From NCBI RefSeq assembly GCF_016808095.1, contig NC_068972.1, forward strand, positions 8,922,001 to 8,986,000: 64,000 nt of DNA. The letters run 5' to 3'. The DNA comes from Vigna angularis (taxonomy: Eukaryota; Streptophyta; Magnoliopsida; Fabales; Fabaceae). The notes beneath the pieces were generated by a model, which saw nothing but the letters and a program-made list of their open reading frames with translations, had not been told where the DNA came from and did not search any database. Numbering within the stretch: position 1 is the stretch's first letter; each line of letters begins with the position of its first letter. Made by a program: the position numbers and the translations under genes. Of this stretch, positions 1 to 13,668 are shown one piece after another.

Positions 1-1332
<1,332 letters not shown>

Positions 1333-2460
1333 GGTTGATATACTATTAAAATAATAACTTTCTATTTTAAAACATGTCATAATGTGAGGTAGTGTAAATG
1401 AATTTATATTGTGATCTCTATGTTCATAGAATGGATATATATAAGTTGTACATGTGAATAGATTATTTTTAAATAGTTTAATTATAAATGATTATTTTAT
1501 ACTAATAACATTATTATTTACAAAAATATATTTAATAACTGTGAGAACTAAGAAAAACTTCAAATTTAACATTAGAAAAAAAATTAAAAGCCTAAAAATA
1601 CAGAGGAATTGTAATAAAATAAAATAAATTATAATAAGTTAAGGGCTTGCAAACTCAAATGCTGTATAAAATAGTATTTAAAACAACATTATGAATTGAT
1701 GAAATAAATTCATCTGTCAAATAATTAATCAGCATTTTAATTATATACGATATTTTTTATTATCAAAATGAAAAAAAAAAGTACAAGACAATAAAAACAT
1801 CTGATTACAAAAATTAGGTTAACAAAATTTAATATTTATATGTGAATTTCACATGATACTATCTTCTTCTTTAATTATCCAGATTTTTAAAAAAACTCGT
1901 AAACTTTATAATTAACGTTGGGATATCGACTACAGTATTCTATTATATTACATTTAATGAAATGTCCTTGTTTTTTTATAATAACTACATGTGTAAAACC
2001 TAATTTTATTATAGAGGTAATATTTCTTTTTTAAGTAAATAAAACATAAAATCGTCAGAAATAAATTTATAATCAATTATTTTTAAATTTAATTTGATCT
2101 CTTTATAATTATAAATTGGCTTACCTTTCTTTTTATAACTTTTGGTTAATTAGTTATCCATTTTATAAATAAATTAGTTTTAAACTTGTGTGTAATGAGT
2201 CATGATTGATTTTTGTATGTTATTAAAAATATTGAAAGGTTAAAGGAATAAATAATAAATAATAAATTTATAATTATGTTTTAAATAAAATTAGCGTGAA
2301 AAATTATTTATAAATTTAAGTTAATATGTCTATAAAAATATAAATAATAGATTTTGTAAAAATATAAAAGATAAAGTATGTGCAAAAATATACAATAAAT
2401 TTTCTAAAAATATAAAAGGTATACAAAAATATGTAGAGTAAACTCGTTAAAAATATAAAT
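1333..2460. other. AT-rich intergenic DNA
   Basis: No open reading frame of protein-like composition, no RNA gene and no clear repeat boundary. The sequence is AT-rich throughout. Confidence 0.6.
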
Positions 2461-3270
2461 CAATGCATTGATCTAATGTGTATTGCTACTTAACCAGTGC
2501 ATTGACAAAAGTCTAATATGTATTATTGGACTCATATAATTTGTATACGGACACATTTATCTAATGTGTGTTATTATGCTTGTCTATTCAGTATATGGAC
2601 AATTTTGTTTAATATATATTGCAAGACTTGTTTAATCAATTAAATGATAAAGTCGTATAATATGTATTGATATTCTTATCAATATGTCTATGAATAAACT
2701 CGTTTGATGTATAGTGCAAGATTTGTATAACAACAAATTTGTTTAATGTGTTGTAAGATTTGTCTAATCAGTGTATCGACATACTCGTCTAATGTGTATT
2801 ATTATATTCATCTAATCAGTGTACAAAATAAATAATCTATATTTTTTTTACTATACTTGTCTAATTAATGTATGGAAAAACTCATTTTCTGTTGTATTAC
2901 TAGAGTCGTCTAATTTTTTTTTGCTATACTCATCTAATTAGTGTACGAACAATTCATCTAATAGATATTGTAATATTCATCTAATTAGTAAATTAACAAA
3001 GTTGTCTAATGTGTATTAATATATACTCATCTAATTTGTATGTGAAAAGACTTTTCTAATGCATATTGCTATAGTCATTTAACTAGTATATGAATGACTT
3101 GTTTAAGCATTACATCAATAGACTTGTCTAATGTTTTTTTTTTTCACTTTACTCATTTAATCAATGCATTTCTAACTTGTGTAATAATTTTTTTTATATT
3201 TATCTAATTAACTTATGAAATGACTTGTCTAATATTGTTTGTTATACTCCTGTAATTAATATATGTTTAA
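2461..3270. repeat. Decayed satellite, ~48-bp period
   Basis: The words TCTAATGTGTATT and TCTAATCAGTGTA alternate across about 800 bp. The TCTAAT-like core appears near 2472, 2512, 2560, 2608 and 2654, and then onward to about 3250. The unit is close to 48 bp and is made of two related halves of about 24 bp. Copies differ by many substitutions, so the array is old. It holds no coding sequence. Confidence 0.75.
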
Positions 3271-5319
3271 TATATATTTATAGACTCTATAATTTACAAC
3301 AGAGCTTAGTGGCTAAGGGAAGTCTTGGTTCTCCTAAATTTTATATATATAATTTAAAGTATTTTTTAAAACTATAATATATTTTATGTATTTGGCATCA
3401 AAATAATTTTATACATATATATATATATAAAGATTTTGGTATCTTAAAATATTTGTTGAAGATTCACTATTACATTTAATTTAATGACAATTTAAATATA
3501 TATAAGAATTTATTAAACATTAAATGATATAGTTGAAATGTATTTACAATTTTATGATAAATTAGTTTAAAAACAAATCAAATAAATAAAAATAATAATA
3601 ATAGTTTTTTCTTACCTACATAGTGCAGATTTGCCCAGTTATTACATAAATGGGTAGGTAAAAAAAATATCACTCATGGGCTAAGTCGTTTTGAATGTTG
3701 ATAACTTTAAAAGTAAACTCATGTGAACTCATCACGATTTCTGTATAAATATGTAAAAATGTTAAATTGTGATGACTTGCAATCGCATAAGAGAAATAAA
3801 AAATCATTATGAAACATGACTTTAGTATAATGGAAACCCGTTGAGTCCTGAAACCTTTAATTTACTACTTTATTATGACGACACCACGAACTCAACGAAA
3901 TTGCAAAGATTCTCCATAGTATATCCACACATTTTTCCTTGCCTCTACAATTTAATATTGTTGAATAACATGCATTGGTACATTCCACTACTAGTTTTAA
4001 TGCAGCGTTGATTCAATTAACCACGTTTATATTGCTTTTATGATTGTTTTGTGCAAAATTTTCAAGCCCCAGAGTTGCATTTTTGAGCACCTAAATCATA
4101 TCACTCCTAACACATCAATCATCAATTACTCTCAATTTACTTGCTCTCACTGCCAAGGGTCTTGTCTTCCCCAACACCTACTTCTAAGCTTGGCTAGATC
4201 TACACCCTAAACTCAAGCATAACACGTTTCAATATTCTTTATCCATTATATTCATGGGGACAAAAGCTTGTACTTTTAAATTTCTTGTGAGTATGTGAGT
4301 AGTTTCTTCTCTTTTATTCCATTTTATAGAAAATTACTTAAAATTCTTTAGAAGGTGACCAATTATAATGAGTTAGTACTGTTATGAAAAGAAGTTATAT
4401 CAAATGTGTTACATTTTCAGACCTTAAATGTATGCTGAATTAAAAGTAAACACGTATATTCATTTAAAAAATTATCTCAAGACTGTGTAAAAAATTAGGA
4501 AAAATGTGCATATTTAGTAGGCATTTTTAAATTAAGTAAAATTTTAGATTCTCAGTTAGTTTTATGAATTCTCATATTAAATTTTATTTTTATATTATAT
4601 ATAGCCAAAATTCTGCTACATTGCCTTCATGGAGTTCTTTATTGAACCAGTACTGCAATTAATTTCCCTGCGCATGCCAATTATTTCCTTTCAATTCAAT
4701 TGGCTTTGAAAAAAATTGGTGGTTAGTTGGGCATAGTGTTTTTTTCCTTTTGTCTTTATTTATGTGAAATTAATTCCTTCTCTAATTGTTGAATGCTTTT
4801 AATTTTAAGTCACAACAACAGAGCATAATATTTTCAATTTTAGTGTTTATACTATATAAATTTTTGTGTAAACTTGATAGGACATTAATTAATTAATTAA
4901 ATTTACCTAATTTAGGTTTAGTACATTATGACATTAACTCACATTTAGGTTGGATCGAATAAACATAGATAATAACAACAAATTAAAGTTGTTAAGATTT
5001 GTTATGTTTTTTTTTAATTAAAGTTACCATGTTTATTCTTTTGACGCATTTGAAGGTTGTCATGTATCTTGATAACTTTAGTTCAAATTTTGTTTACAAT
5101 GAAGTTGATACTAGTTTCCACAACTTCACCATACCATTTTATAGATTACGCAGTAATCGATATGAGTCTACACGACCTTATTTTTAAAGTTATTAAGACT
5201 CAACACAACTTAATCAATCATTGATAGTTTTTTCTTACTACCCATTTACATAATAATTGAATTATCCATCATATATGTAAAAGAATCATAAAATAACTTT
5301 TTCGAAAAACAATTTTTAT
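3271..5319. other. AT-rich intergenic DNA
   Basis: No gene is supported. A slightly more mixed stretch at about 3840-4260 contains neither a coding frame nor splice-like structure that I can recognise. The short frame near 5000-5187 has no protein-like pattern. Confidence 0.55.
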
Positions 5320-7000
5320 ATGGCAATGTAAATAATTTGTAATGTTAATAAATATATATTATTTTCTAAAAATATTTTTTTAAGAAATAAAAGTAAAATA
5401 TATATTTTTTAATTTAATTTTATTAAATGACCAAATAATTAGAAATAAAAGTAAAAATGAAATAAATAATAAAAATGATGATTAATATTTTAAATATAAG
5501 TTATATTTTAATAATTTATTAAATGATCAGGTAATTATGAAATATAAAAGAATAAAAATAAGAATGGAAAAAATAGTATAGAAAAAATGAATTAATACTT
5601 TAAATATAGATTATTTTTTAATAATAAATATATTAAAAATATTAATGATAATTAAAAAACATCTAATAATATATTAAAAGAAATATTACTTATTTATTTT
5701 AAAAATCAACTAATTTTCAAAATAATTTTTAGGGATGTGTTTAAATTGATTAATAAATACATAATTAATGTTTTGAAAATTGATATTAAAATTTTAAATT
5801 TGAAAAATTAATAGTGTTATTTAAAAACTAAAATAATAATTTATTATATATTAAATTATAGAGTTAAAATATCTTTCCATTTTTACGGTACTTTAGAATT
5901 GATAATAAATGAAATTTTAAAAAAGTATAAAAAATAATTAATATTTTATATATAATTTATGTTTTAATAATTTATTAAATGACCAAGTAATAAGGAGTCA
6001 TAAGAAAACTAAAATTTAAAAAAAAAAGAATTAACACTTTAAATATAATATATTTTTTAATAATAAATATATTAAAAATACATTAAAATTTACTTTTAAC
6101 AATGATTAAAATGTGCCTAAGATACATATTAAAATAAATAAATAATTATTTAGTTAAAATAGTCACCAATTTTTAAAATAATATTTAAAATAATAAATAA
6201 ATCATTTTTAAAATAATATTTAAAAAGAATAACAAAAGAATTATAACTTCATAGACAAAAAACGTTTTAGTATTGAATAAGAAGAATTTAAATTTGAGAA
6301 GCTACAGTGCTATTTATAAACTAAACTAATAATTTATTAAACATTAAATAATTGAATTAAAATATATTTTTATTTTTACAATAAATCAATTTATAAATAA
6401 ATCAAATTGATCAAATAGTTAAATAACTCTTTAGAAATATAATATTTTATTTGATATGACAGTGTGAACATTATTAATAAATATATATTATTTTTTAAAT
6501 AATATTATTTTAGGAAACAAAGGTAAAAATAGTTTTCTTAATCTAATTTTATTAAGTGAAAGTAATTAGATATTATAAAGAGATAAAATTAAAAATTAAA
6601 AAATAAATAATAATTTAAATATAAGTTATTCTTTAATATTTTTTAATGATAAAATAATTAGAAATCATAAAAGAATAAAATTAAAAATAATAAAATAATA
6701 TATAAAATAAGAATTAATACTTTTAATATAAGTTATTCGTTAATAATTTAAAAAACTTGTAATAATAGTTAAAATGTACCTATAACACATATTAAATATT
6801 TATTTATTTATTTTATTAATTAACTAATCTTTAAAATAATTTTTAAGAATGTAGATATAGATTAAATTGATTAAAAAAATCTTAACATTAGTGATTGACA
6901 TTTTAAAGATTGATAATATTATCATTTATTTGTCCTAATATAAAAAATATTGTTAATTATTTATCATCACATATAAATTTATTAAAAATATAAAATAAAA
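5320..7000. repeat. Degenerate direct duplication, extremely AT-rich
   Basis: The stretch near 5325-5510 (AATAAATATATATTATTTT, then a TAATTTTATTAAATGA-like word, then TTTAAATATAAGTTAT) recurs in the same order near 6460-6650. That gives a direct repeat with a period of about 1.13 kb. The TTTAAATATA..TTATTTTTTAATAAT core also recurs at about 5600, 5940, 6040 and 6715. The copies are strongly diverged and contain no frames. Confidence 0.5.
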
Positions 7001-9178
7001 TAATATAAAATATAAAGAAATTACGTCAAATTTATAATAAAAATTACATTTCATAAAATACAAATAAATTATATTTATTATGAAAAAAAATTAAATAAAT
7101 ATATAAAAATAAAATATTAAACAACTTATATGTTTTTTTATAAATTAAAACTGAATTAACTATCTTATCATCATATTATCTTTTTTCAAAAAAAAAAACA
7201 TGAAATTTTTTCATCTGTTTTGCTTATGAAAGAAATACCTTTATTTCACCATAGTACATTTTATCTACGCTGTGATAAGTTCACGAAAACTTTAATAACT
7301 TTCGGTCCTATGATAGGGAGTTATGCAAAAAATACAAAACTTACACTACACGTTCCTCATGAAATTTAAATATGAGATTGTTTCTTTGCTTTAATAGTAA
7401 TATGAATTTTATATTTAGAATATAGATCTTCTTACTACTGATAAGTTATTTCTAATACAAATCTCAACATATTAATAGTAATAATTAAAGCACGCGACTG
7501 TAGTAGACCATATCTTGGTTCTATTTAATTGGTGATTAGCATGCCGCCTTCACCAACTCCCACTGGACATCCTATGCTCATATAGTAAGGAAGAGGCAAA
7601 AAAGAAAATAAAATAATAATAATTGTAGATGATTTGTATGTTGTGTTTGTACAATTTTATGAATTTGTTTATCTGTCTTTATCTTTAGAGTTTGCATTTT
7701 CTCCCTTTCTTTGATTTTTAAAATGTAGTTTAGATTTTGTTTAAACAATTAATAACTTTAATAAAATATTTATTAAAAAAATCACTTTATCTTTTAATTT
7801 TTTATAAATATATATAAACTATTAAAGATAAGGTATAATCAATGGTATGAATAATAAAACAGTAATTAATGTTTTTAAAATTTAAAAATAACGGTTAAAT
7901 AAAAAGTATCTTTTAAAAATATAACAATTAAAATGGAACTGATAAAATCATTTGAAATCCGTGATTAGGCTAGATTGTGTATTGGTGATATGATTTTTTC
8001 AAAATAATAAACAAATATATGTATTTATTTGATATGTTTCTTGCAGACAGGTCTTTGGATTTCCTCCATTTGATTTGTGGACCATTTGATTTTATTCAAG
8101 ACTAAGGTTAATTAATAGATAAAAGAAGGTGCCCTTGAAAGAATTGAGGCCCATTTAAAATAATTTATGAACTCATTGTTTAAACTTGTTTTTCATTAGT
8201 GTTTTGTAAAATCTTAATAAACATACTTTATAATTATTTCATAAGACGTTCTAAAACTAGGTTTTTGCATTTTGCAACTCTAAAATTTCTTCGTGACCTT
8301 CCCAAAATTTTTAAAATAATCATTTTAACTTTTGTAAATGTGATTCCTGAACTATATTTTGAAAATTTTCTAATATAAGTTTTGCAAATTTTTCAAAATA
8401 AAATTTCTATAATGAAATTTTTAACTAAAAGGAACAAAAGAAATTTTTCATAACAATCTTTCTAAAATTTTCAGAATATCTCATATAAAATACATTTTTA
8501 AAAAATGTCTTATATACACTTAGTCCAACAAATATATGATATGATAAAACAAATTGACCTAAAGTATTATATAATTTTATAAAATATAATTGCTGACATA
8601 AATATTTATAACATAATATATAACAAATATCAGTAATTCGATTATTATGATATTCTTTAATACTATATACTTACATAATATTTGTTTAATCACATAATAT
8701 ATTACATTATTATATTATATTATATACGGTAAATTATTATTTTTAGTGATATTATTTATATATTATTTAATTTTATCATATAAATTATAAGATCCAAAAA
8801 TTCTATAAATATATATAATATTTTCATATAATAACATTTTTCATATTGATTATAAGTTTGAGTTCCTAAATGGTCGATTCTCATTTTGATAACCAATGTA
8901 TAGTTGCACCTTGAGAACCAAACCATCATAGGTTACGAAGGTTGACATCAACGTGAAAAAATCAATTCTTAGAAAAATAGTAAAAATTCTCGAACAAAAC
9001 GTGAATTTGTTTATTTAGTGTCCAATCAACGTGTTAGGTGTTAATTTTAGTTTGTTGTGCCACCATCTATTCATCCTTCCATAGATCGTGCTTGTAATAT
9101 AGAGAAAGAGAAAAACCAAATAAAAGCATCGAGAACTGCTAATATAGAAATTAAAACCCTCCTCAAAATCGGTTTTAT
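7001..9178. other. AT-rich intergenic DNA
   Basis: No gene or RNA is supported. A less AT-rich patch at about 7490-7590 and a mixed patch at about 8880-9180 carry no recognisable protein match in any frame. Confidence 0.55.
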
Positions 9179-9181
9179 TAA

Positions 9182-9853
9182 GGTTGTGTTCACCTCTAGG
9201 TAATTTACTGTTCAAACTAATTTGTGCAGATGAATTGAAGAATGAAATGATGTTCGTTTTGAGGAAATTGCAAGCAATGAAATGCGATGATTTGCAGGAT
9301 AATCACTGTTTATATATTAGATGTGCGAAGATTTGAAAGGATTTAATATAAAATTTCATCTTTACCCTCTTGTAATTTGATAATTTCCAATTTTACATAT
9401 ATATGAAAGTATAACTTGCTGGATCGATTCCAAGTAAAAGTATTTGATTCCAAAACAGATGAATTTTAAGAATCTATGAACCAAAAATTCAAACAACAGA
9501 CCTGCATGCATTAAATAATAATAATAATAATGATGGAATTTTAAAAATTAATTTTTATTTTTTTTTCTCTTTATAATGATTTTTACAATTATATATAATA
9601 TTAATAATTATTATTTTATATTACTTTTATTACTAAGGATATTTTGGTAATCTTCAATTTTTACTAGTTAAACAATTTTTTTTATCCTTCACATCAATCA
9701 AATCTTACGTTAATTTTGATAAACTTTACTTCCAAATTCAGTCTCATTTACCTCCAAATCTACTCAAACAAATAACAATTAATTCACCCTCAAATCCCTT
9801 CAAATCCATCCACTCACTCTCTCCCAATTCCTCTCCCCCAAGTGAACACACCC
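9182..9853. mobile_element. Tourist-like (PIF/Harbinger) non-autonomous element
   Basis: The left end GGTTGTGTTCACCTCTAGG and the reverse complement of the right end GGGTGTGTTCACTTGGGGG form imperfect terminal inverted repeats of about 19 bp. Both ends are flanked by the trinucleotide TAA (9179-9181 and 9854-9856), the 3-bp target duplication expected of PIF/Harbinger Tourist elements. The 672-bp interior encodes nothing recognisable, so it would need a transposase supplied in trans. The family name is inferred from TSD length and TIR style. Confidence 0.65.
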
Positions 9854-9952
9854 TAAATATTCTTTAAGAACATTTCTCAAAATATATAAAATATGTCATA
9901 GAAAGAATTTTTCAAAACAATTTTTTTCATGGTTTCTCTCTTACAAGCGTGA

Positions 9953-10285
9953 AGGGTGTTGCTCCCTCCACCACCCCAAGTGCTCCTGTACCTCGCCACT
10001 ATTTTTTTTATTCCAAAAATACTCTACACCTCCCTATTATTTTCTTTTATTCCAAAAATATCCTACACCTTCTCATTATATTCAACAATCTATCTCTTTC
10101 TCTATCCACATTAATGAGCATTCATATGGCTCAGATTTAAACTTGTGATATATTGCAAAATTTTATTTACACTTTTCCTTAAATAAGTTTGATTCAATCT
10201 TATTTTTACTGTTCAATATATTTTTTTTTCCTTCAAATTACTTAATAAATGGTAAAATTTTGTTCTAAATTTCTAGAAAAATGTT

Positions 10286-10324
<39 letters not shown>

Positions 10325-10882
10325 ATTTTTTTTTTACATTTAATATCTATAATTTTTAACATTATATTATGTTTTAACTTATCGACATGTTTAACTCAAA
10401 TAAAGTATTTAATTTATTAGATAAATAATATAAAAATATTATTAAATATTTAAAATATAAAAAAAAAAGTTATTTGTTAAAGATTTGGAATTTATTTAGT
10501 TCTTTCGTCATTATAAATTAGTATATAATAATAATAATAATAATAAAAATAATAATATATTATTTACTATTAATCTTATTATGTTTATTATTTTGTATTT
10601 GCATCTAACTTTTAAGTTTATAAAATGGAAGTGGTAGAAGCATTAATATTGAAGTTTCCTCTGAATTTTATATTTTGCAATATATCACAAGTTTAAATCT
10701 AAGCATATGAATGTTCCATTAATGCGGAGAGAGAAAGAGAAAAAAGATTGTTGAGAATAGTGGGAAGGTATAGAATATTTTTGAAATAAAAAAAAATAGT
10801 GGAGAGATATAGAATATTTTTGAAATAAAAAATAATAATTGGGAGGTACAGAAACACTTAAGGTGATAGAGAAAGTAACAGC
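9953..10882. mobile_element. Non-autonomous Mutator-like element with ~210-bp TIRs
   Basis: A left arm (9953-10165) and a right arm (10671-10882) are long inverted repeats of each other. They share CCACTATTTTTTTTATT-type and TTCAAAAATATTCTA-type tracts, CATTAATG, CATTCATATG and GATTTAAACTTGTGATATAT in mirrored order. The flanks read CAAGCGTGA (9944-9952) and AAAGCGTGA (10883-10891), a near-perfect 9-bp target duplication (8 of 9). Long TIRs with a 9-bp duplication are the hallmark of MULEs. The ~500-bp interior is AT-rich, contains a TA/TG microsatellite, and has no transposase frame. Confidence 0.8.
10285..10324. repeat. (TA)n(TG)n microsatellite
   Basis: A perfect TA tract of about 20 bp is followed directly by TG repeats. 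It lies in the interior of the Mutator-like element. Confidence 0.95.
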
Positions 10883-10891
10883 AAAGCGTGA

Positions 10892-11679
10892 AATGTGGCT
10901 AGTAATTACGAGAGGCAAGGAACCAATAACATGAAGGCTGTTTCTTCCTGCACCCGTAGAATTTCTTCATGCACCCACCATATATGTAAATTTCTGAAAC
11001 ACGATAATTCTAGGAATATATTTCCAGAAAATACCCATTCAATAATATTAAGGATTTTTTTTGCTGAAGTATATGTTACGCCTCCGTTCCGATACCAAAT
11101 TCCCACCAACCACCTTTTCAGATAAAAAATTCCGAAAGCCTATATTTTTGTAATGGGGTGCAAGAAGAAATATGATAGATAGCAGAAAGAAACAACTTAA
11201 TGTAACATTATCTATCAAGTGAGTATTATTAAGCAGTACAAATTGGAAGCCCATTTCACATACAAATTTTATACTTTCTTTCATTTAAATATAACACATT
11301 TCACAAAAAGAAAGCAATTTCATCCGTTTATAGCATTACAGTTAAAACTTTATTAATGACTAAAAATCATAACATGTATTTTATCTATGGAAAAGTCTTG
11401 TGAAGAAATATTTTCTTGAGTGTTTTAATTTTCTACATGTTGAATATTCTGATCTAAAACCATGTTTTTAGTATTTTAGATATACTTGTGTATCTTCACG
11501 AAAATACTAATTACTTGTTTTCTTAATCATGTTCGACACGTTAGAATAATTGTTTTCATTGAGTAACTGGAGTATTGGACTTTCTAAATACTAAAACCCT
11601 TTTCAAAATCATTATATAGAGTAAAAATTTAGAAAATTCAAACGTTTCAAAATAAATTGCAAAGTTCCAATTCACTTTT
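10892..11679. other. Intergenic DNA with a small inverted repeat
   Basis: GTTTCTTCCTGCACCC near 10940 is mirrored by GGGGTGCAAGAAGAAAT near 11154, about 215 bp apart. This could be the ends of another small TIR element, but I see no convincing target duplication. No gene is supported here. Confidence 0.4.
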
Positions 11680-12620
11680 TTTTTGAAACTCAACTCGACC
11701 TTCAATTAGATCAACTCAACTAAGTTTTCAATCGGGGTCAACTGGACTTGACCTTCGCCCTGGATCAAGCTTCGGCACGAGTGACTCATCTCGACCTTCA
11801 ACCAGGATCGACCTGTCTTACCATTTGGGCTGGGTTGACCTGTCTCACCATTTACTTGTTATTCACCTTGGGTCGACACGCCTTGCCCTTTTTTTTTCTA
11901 GAATATTGAAAATTCAAGTATGAGTCTAAGTCTCATATTAGATAGATATGAGAAAGTTTAGAACCATACAAAGATGAAAACCCATAAACTCGTTACTTTA
12001 ATGTTTTTGATTCAAAGTGATGTTAATCATTTGTGTGGTTGAACTCATGTCTCATCAGTACTGTGTCTTCCTAATGAATCTTTCCCTCTTGATAGACTCA
12101 TCAATGGTATCATAATTAATGGTTAATCTTACTGATCGACTCATACAAGTACAATATGGTTCATGTACCAAAATTTTATTGACAAAGGTTTCAGGTAAAT
12201 TTATCCAGTTAACATGAACAACGATATTAAAAGGTTATTCGTAGTCAGAAATGTTTATGTTGGAGAGGGAGTATACTTTAGAAGAGACTCATCATTGTGG
12301 GGGAGATTGTTGAAAATTCAAGTGTGAGTTTAATTACCATGCCCATAAACTCATTATCTTAAGATTTTGTATTGGAAATGGTGTAGATCTCTTATGTGAG
12401 TTGGGCTTGGATTCATTTGTGTTGTTTCTCCTTGGTGAATTCTCTATTAGACAGACCTATCACAGGATGACCTGTTTCGTCCTTCAATTTAGGTCGACAC
12501 ATATCGTCCTTCTTTTTGTGATGCTATCTCGATATTTAACTTAAACTAGTCATGTTGAGCTTTGGCCCGTGATAAACCTTTCTCGACCTTCAATATATGA
12601 CAACTAGTCTCGACTCTTAA
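11680..12620. repeat. TCGACC-rich degenerate repeat, split by a TRIM
   Basis: From 11680 to 11890 the words CTCGACCTTCAA, GGGTCGAC and GACCTGTCTCACC recur irregularly. The same vocabulary resumes after the TRIM insertion, at 12465-12620 (GACCTGTTTCGTCCTTCAA, AGGTCGACAC, CTCGACCTTCAATA). The block is richer in CpG than its surroundings. I cannot assign it to a known family. Confidence 0.5.
11904..12464 (+). mobile_element. TRIM retroelement, copy 1
   Basis: Two related terminal repeats flank a ~200-bp interior. The 5' LTR (about 11904-12103) opens TATTGAAAATTCAAGTATGA and the 3' LTR (about 12308-12464) opens TGTTGAAAATTCAAGTGTGA. Both contain a CCCATAAACTC word. Just after the 5' LTR, TGGTATCATAATTAATGG (from 12105) resembles the initiator-methionine tRNA primer site TGGTATCAGAGC. 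Just before the 3' LTR, GTGGGGGAGAT (12297-12307) is a polypurine tract. Total length is about 560 bp with no frame, as expected of terminal-repeat retrotransposons in miniature. I see no clear 5-bp target duplication. Confidence 0.75.
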
Positions 12621-13668
12621 TTCATGTTGTTTAGTAGTTAATTGAAGTATTGTAGTGAAATAAATTCACTTTGACTCTAACTTTAACCCTTTTAAAAGCA
12701 AACTTTAGGAGTTGAGGTATTTTTGACTCACTTACAAATTGATACTTTTACAAATTTTTTGTTCCATTTTTTTATTAAGCAAAATTCTATTACTTAAAAA
12801 AAAAATATATCATAAAACATTATACAACAACCTAAAAACATCCAAAAAAAACTTACCAAAAACTTGTTCCATCTGTTTTAACGTCCCTTACAACTTTAAA
12901 ACGTAAGTTAATTAACATTACTCTAATGTTTCAAAAATCTGACATCACTAATCTAGTTTAAAATTGGTTATCCGAAATCTAAGAATAATAAATGATCATC
13001 ATAATCCAAATCACAGCATATTAATTTCAAAAATAACTTTGAACCATCAATATATAATGTACTTTAACCATAGATTTCAAAACCCAACCAATCAAAGTAT
13101 TCATAAATAAAATATTAATATTAATTATATACAAATTGTTGTTCCAAATTCAAAATATATAATATCAAGTTAATTTGTGATCTATAATCATCACAATTTT
13201 CTCAAATTTCAATTCGAGAATCAAAGTTCATACCAAATCTAAAATGAACTTAAAATATTAAATTTATCGTTTTCTATTTATTTACTTTGGAAGCCCACTT
13301 TTTCTATTTCTTAAAAATATATTCTTAAATAATTCATAGCCTAACTGATAAATTGTAATTGTAATTAATAACTAGGAAGGGCGAAGTAAGTAGCAATGCT
13401 GTACCAAACACTAGAGATGGACATAGGCGGGTCCGTACCCGCACACCAAACACGATATCGAAGAGCGAAGGGTGGTGGGTAGGTGGTGGCCACTTGCATT
13501 TCTCACCTTTCATAATTACACCCACTGCCACCAAACCAAACCATACACCAACCTCCTTTTTTCCTCAACTCAACAACCAAACTTGATAGGATCACATCAT
13601 ATCACTGTGATTGCTTTTGTTCCTCATTCAATCTAATTTTCTGTGGCGTGTTACGAATTCCAGTTTCA
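12621..13668. promoter_or_regulatory. Upstream region of chorismate synthase
   Basis: AT-rich DNA gives way at about 13380 to a more balanced stretch that leads into the chorismate synthase start. I see no convincing TATA box. The leader just before the ATG is pyrimidine-rich. No other gene is supported in this interval. Confidence 0.4.

Noticed and set aside
3299..3345. AGAGCTTAGTGGCTAAGGGA, tRNA-like at first glance
   Set aside because: No acceptor stem, anticodon arm or T-loop consensus could be formed.
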